DNA of 64,000 nucleotides from Burkholderia diffusa (GTDB taxonomy: Bacteria; Pseudomonadota; Gammaproteobacteria; Burkholderiales; Burkholderiaceae): positions 24,094-88,093 of the forward strand of contig NZ_CABVPN010000033.1 of the NCBI RefSeq assembly GCF_902499115.1, in the 5' to 3' direction. Below the pieces are notes generated by a model. That model made no database searches. It was given only the letters and a program-made list of their open reading frames with translations, and was not told where the DNA came from. Of this stretch, positions 61,277-64,000 are shown piece after piece; the stretch's first letter is position 1, and each line of letters opens with the position of its first letter. The position numbers and the translations under genes are program-made.

Positions 61277-61954
61277 TTACTGGGCCTGACGCTGCAGGAT
61301 GTTCGAGAACTCTTCGATGAAGGTCTCGAAGCGGATTGCGAGGCGGTCGATGTCGTGCGCGTAGCGGTTGTACGCGACAACCGCCGGAATCGCGGCGAAC
61401 AGGCCGATCGCGGTGGCGACGAGCGCCTCGGCGATGCCCGGTGCGACGTTCGCGAGCGTCGCCTGCTGCACGTTCGCCAGGCCGCGGAACGAGTTCATGA
61501 TCCCCCAGACGGTGCCGAACAGACCGATGTACGGACTGACCGAGCCGACCGACGCGAGGAACGCGAGGTTCGCTTCGAGCACGTCCATTTCGCGCTGGAA
61601 CGACGCGCGCATCGCACGGCGCGCGCCGTCGAGCACGAGGCCCGGGTCGCTGATGCGCTTTTCCTTCCCCTTCAGGAACTCACGCATCCCCGATTCGAAA
61701 ATCCGCTCGAGCGCGCCGATCGTGTGACGATTGTTGGCCGCGCTTTGATACAGCGCCTGCAGGTCGCCGCCCGACCAGAAATCCCTTTCGAAGCGTTCGG
61801 TCTGCGCGCGTGCGCGGCGGATCGCGAACCACTTGCGGAAGATGAAGGTCCACGACATCAGCGACAGCAGCAGCAGCAGCCCCATCACGGCCTGGGCCAG
61901 CACGCTCGCGTTGAGGACGAGGGAAATGATCGACAGGTCTTGAGAAGTGTTCAT
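61277..61954 (-). CDS. tolQ: proton channel protein TolQ (ExbB family)
   Basis: The 225-residue inner-membrane subunit of the Tol motor. Three transmembrane segments are visible: residues about 12-35, then GLFGTVWGIMNSFRGL and EALVATAIGLFAAIPAVVAYN, the latter two forming the proton path with TolR. The length is typical. It lies 10 bp before tolR. Confidence 0.95.
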   Translation of the reverse strand: MNTSQDLSIISLVLNASVLAQAVMGLLLLLSLMSWTFIFRKWFAIRRARAQTERFERDFWSGGDLQALYQSAANNRHTIGALERIFESGMREFLKGKEKRISDPGLVLDGARRAMRASFQREMDVLEANLAFLASVGSVSPYIGLFGTVWGIMNSFRGLANVQQATLANVAPGIAEALVATAIGLFAAIPAVVAYNRYAHDIDRLAIRFETFIEEFSNILQRQAQ

Positions 61955-62098
61955 AGAGGTTTGAGTAACGTCCCTTCGGGGGTGTCCGGCGAGGGCGCAC
62001 GGTATGCGTGTGGCGCGGCGCGCCGGCCTGGCCTGGCGCCGAACCTTGCTTAGTATCGATTCAGGAGGGCAAGTTCATAGGCTTTGTCTAAACGGTGC

Positions 62099-62575
62099 TC
62101 ATCCGAGCTTCGTTGACAATACAGTCTGCCCGGCGTCGATGACGGGCCCGCGTTGCAGCGCGTCGAGCACGACCGGCGGGATTGCTGCGGGCCGGATGCC
62201 GGTTCGGTCGACGCAGCCGAGGCGGATGTGTCCGGCCACGAGCAGCGTGTCTCCGCACCAAGCTTCCTGCGTGAATTCCACCGATGCGCGGCCGATGCGC
62301 CCGGGCCGGCTCGTGATCGTCAGCGCGTCGTCGAGTCGCGCCGGCGCGCGGTAGTCGAGCGATGTGCTGCGAACGATGAAGATCGCGCCGGTATCGTCGG
62401 CGAGCCGACGCTGGTCGATGCCGCATGCGCGCAGCCACTCGGTGCGAGCGCGTTCGAAGAACTTCAGGTAGTTGGCATAGAAGACGATGCCGCCTGCGTC
62501 GGTGTCCTCGTAGTACACGCGTACCGGCCAAGTGAAGCCGGAGTGCGCGTCCGGGGAGCGGGTAGGCTGAGTCAT
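62099..62575 (-). CDS. ybgC: acyl-CoA thioesterase YbgC (Tol-Pal associated)
   Basis: A 158-residue hot-dog thioesterase at the head of the Tol-Pal operon. The signature VYYEDTDAGGIVFYANYLKF contains the catalytic Asp, and ARTEWLRACG and ASVEFTQEAW complete the fold. It acts on acyl-CoA or acyl-ACP in the cytoplasm. A TAAAAT box ends 7 bases before the ATG. It is followed by a 144-bp gap before tolQ. Confidence 0.94.
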   Translation of the reverse strand: MTQPTRSPDAHSGFTWPVRVYYEDTDAGGIVFYANYLKFFERARTEWLRACGIDQRRLADDTGAIFIVRSTSLDYRAPARLDDALTITSRPGRIGRASVEFTQEAWCGDTLLVAGHIRLGCVDRTGIRPAAIPPVVLDALQRGPVIDAGQTVLSTKLG

Positions 62576-62582
62576 GGCGCGC

Positions 62583-62588
62583 ATTTTA
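62583..62588 (-). promoter_or_regulatory. candidate -10 box (TAAAAT) of ybgC
   Basis: On the minus strand GGTAAAATGCGCGCC is followed directly by the ybgC ATG at 62575. Transcription from here would start on or next to the start codon. No clear -35 is visible. Confidence 0.3.
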
Positions 62589-62689
62589 CCGGAAGGCCGA
62601 GGCCGGATTCGTAACCGATTCGTAACGGAATGTAGTATGCCGTAGCACACTGCGGGCCGGCCCCGAGAGGGGGCGGGCCCGCGCGACTT

Positions 62690-63436
62690 TCAGCCGCGGT
62701 GGACGGTCGGGCCGCCGGGCGCTTGCGCGACCGGCATCAGCTCGATCGTGTTGACGTTGACGTGTGCCGGGCGCGTCGCGATCCAGTAGATCGTGTCGGC
62801 GATGTCCTCGGGCATGAGCGGCTGGACATTGTTGTAGACGCTCGCCGCTTTTGCGTCGTCGCCGCGATAGCGGATGTTCGAGAACTCGGTGCCGCCGCAC
62901 AGGCCCGGCTCGATATCGGTGACGCGCAGTGGCGTGCCGAGCAGGTCGGCGCGCAGGTTCAGGCTGAATTGTCTGACGAAAGCCTTGGTCGCGCCGTAGA
63001 CGTTGCCGCCCGCATAAGGGTACGAACCCGCGACCGAGCCGATATTGAAGATGTGACCGCGGCCGCGCTCGATCATGCCGGGCAGCAGCGCGTGCGTAAC
63101 GGTGACGAGGCCCGTGCAGTTCGTGTCGATCATCGTGTGCCATTCGTCGAGGCTGGCCTTTTGGGCCGGCTCGACGCCGAGCGCGAGGCCGGCGTTGTTG
63201 ACGAGGACGTCGAGTGCTGCGAATTCGGCGGGAAGGGCGGCCGGCACGGCCTCGACGGCCGCGCGATCGCGTACGTCGAGCTCGAGCGGCAGCAGGGAAT
63301 CGCCGAGTTCGGCGGCGAGCGCATCGAGACGATCCTTGCGGCGCGCGGTTGCGACGACGCGGTGGCCGCCCTTGACGAAGGCACGGGCGATGGCGGCGCC
63401 GAAGCCGGCGGACGCGCCTGTGACGAACACGATCAT
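62690..63436 (-). CDS. YdfG-like short-chain dehydrogenase
   Basis: A 248-residue classical SDR close to E. coli YdfG, which oxidises 3-hydroxy acids and reduces malonic semialdehyde with NADP(H). Visible are VTGASAGFGAAIARAF, TARRKDRL (NADP-preferring Arg), NNAGLALG, the catalytic Ser in IGSVAGSYPYAGG and the YGATK pair (YxxxK). The ATG at 63436 has a GGAGCAG ribosome site. It is monocistronic and divergent from glyA. Confidence 0.9.
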   Translation of the reverse strand: MIVFVTGASAGFGAAIARAFVKGGHRVVATARRKDRLDALAAELGDSLLPLELDVRDRAAVEAVPAALPAEFAALDVLVNNAGLALGVEPAQKASLDEWHTMIDTNCTGLVTVTHALLPGMIERGRGHIFNIGSVAGSYPYAGGNVYGATKAFVRQFSLNLRADLLGTPLRVTDIEPGLCGGTEFSNIRYRGDDAKAASVYNNVQPLMPEDIADTIYWIATRPAHVNVNTIELMPVAQAPGGPTVHRG

Positions 63437-63854
63437 TGCTGCTCCTGGTCGGTAACAAAGTAGCGGATAGTATCCCGCAAGCCTACTGAGATTGCGGCAC
63501 CGCGGCAAGGCGGCACAGCGTTCCGGTACGGGCGCGTACAGTCTGGCCCCAATTGCTTCGGGCGTCCCGCCGTGCGGTTGCCTATTCATGACGCATCCAA
63601 TACACTAACGCGCTCATCACCCCTGCGTGACTGGCGATAGAACCCTTCGGGTTCAAGGTGGAGCATCCCACCGTGAAGCGCGGGGCGCCGTTTTTGCCGT
63701 TCGCCTGGGCAGCCGTTGTGCGCCGTCGCGTGCATCGCCGGTGGCTGTCCTGCCTCGCGTCATACGGATTCTTCCGCCACGTCGGGCTGGTTCCGCCAGC
63801 AGCGCAATGTACTCGGCCACTCCGGTCAACCTGTACACACTTAACGGAAACCGT
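63437..63854. other. 418-bp divergent region between the ydfG-like gene and glyA
   Basis: The region contains the glyA leader with the ZTP riboswitch (63622-63713) and about 140 bases between it and the glyA ATG. That stretch should carry the expression platform. No protein-coding gene is supported. The open frames crossing it are shadows. Confidence 0.6.
63622..63713 (+). ncRNA. ZTP (pfl motif) riboswitch upstream of glyA
   Basis: The leader contains the family hallmarks in order: GTGACTGGCG (63627-63636), a short hairpin AACCC-TTC-GGGTT (63641-63653), a second stem GGTGG (63657-63661) with CCACC (63668-63672), a variable linker, and CGCCTGGGCA (63702-63711). pfl/ZTP RNAs sense the folate-shortage alarmone ZTP/ZMP and are known upstream of glyA, folD and purH. 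Ligand binding usually turns expression on. The identification is by eye from the consensus. Confidence 0.85.
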
Positions 63855-64000
63855 ATGTTTGACAGAGCCCAAAGCACCATCGCGAACGTCGATCCCGAAA
63901 TCTTTGCAGCGATCGAGCAGGAAAACCGCCGCCAGGAAGAGCACATCGAGCTGATCGCGTCGGAAAACTACACGAGCCCGGCCGTGATGGCCGCACAGGG
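63855..64000 (+). CDS. glyA: serine hydroxymethyltransferase, C-terminus cut by window edge
   Basis: GlyA interconverts serine and glycine, making methylene-tetrahydrofolate. The 48 visible residues are typical of the family: MFDRAQSTIANVDPEIF, then HIELIASENYTSPAVM. The ATG at 63855 is the family start. Control by the upstream ZTP riboswitch fits its role as the main one-carbon source. It also ties to purM and panB/folK elsewhere in the window only by general folate and purine metabolism. Confidence 0.96.
   Translation, partial: MFDRAQSTIANVDPEIFAAIEQENRRQEEHIELIASENYTSPAVMAAQ

Overview
The window is a high-GC proteobacterial chromosome segment and most likely comes from Burkholderia (Burkholderia cepacia complex or a close relative). 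The evidence is the housekeeping order (panB, deoxynucleoside kinase, folK, pcnB, HAD phosphatase, hda, then purM; miaA-mutL; ybgC-tolQRAB-pal-cpoB; glyA), the codon and base composition, and a capsule locus whose lipid-type genes resemble the wcb capsule genes of Burkholderia pseudomallei. Species was assigned by recognition only, since no search was possible.

Layout. 1-11449 is core chromosome: a leftward run panB-dgk-folK-pcnB-HAD-hda, divergent purM with a strong terminator, a small SnoaL-like protein, mutL-miaA, a DedA membrane protein with a bidirectional terminator, and an MscS channel. 11450-12164 is a 0.7 kb AT-richer gap holding a candidate operator and promoter for the capsule locus. 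12165-28382 is visibly AT-richer DNA. It encodes the capsule ABC exporter (outer-membrane lipoprotein, KpsM, KpsT, KpsE), WecB and WecC (UDP-ManNAcA synthesis), a coiled-coil protein with 15 tandem 35-residue repeats, a TPR plus BNR_4 propeller protein, a tandem glycosyltransferase, a periplasmic alginate-lyase-like protein and a GT61-like transferase. 28656-36349 returns to high GC: UDP-glucose dehydrogenase, an MGT/MurG-like transferase, a frameshifted gene, a NodB-like deacetylase, a GT4, a CgeB-like transferase and a membrane GT2 synthase. After a 1.07 kb gap, 37423-50351 is a tightly overlapping operon: short-chain reductase, LtaS/MdoB-like phosphotransferase, a 2539-residue highly reducing PKS, an LpxC paralogue, a PLP alpha-oxoamine synthase and a GNAT. 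Converging on it is rfbBACD (dTDP-L-rhamnose). 54376-63436 is core again: class II amidotransferase, AhpD-like protein, AraC regulator, tRNA-Lys(UUU), the Tol-Pal operon and a YdfG-like reductase. The window ends in glyA, preceded by a ZTP (pfl) riboswitch.

How the genes may work together. The locus can make and export an ABC-transporter-dependent polysaccharide predicted to contain ManNAcA, glucuronic acid and possibly rhamnose. The last capsule operon contains every enzyme class needed to build a polyketide-derived, sphingoid or ceramide-like lipid: PKS chain, oxoamine-synthase release with an amino acid, SDR ketone reduction, GNAT N-acylation. It also has an LpxC-type deacetylase and an LtaS-type headgroup transferase. 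No KpsC or KpsS (the usual Kdo linker enzymes) is visible in the window, so this operon is the best candidate for an unusual capsule lipid anchor or accompanying glycolipid. The 15-repeat coiled coil, every repeat exactly five heptads, is a candidate molecular ruler or scaffold for the polysaccharide assembly complex.
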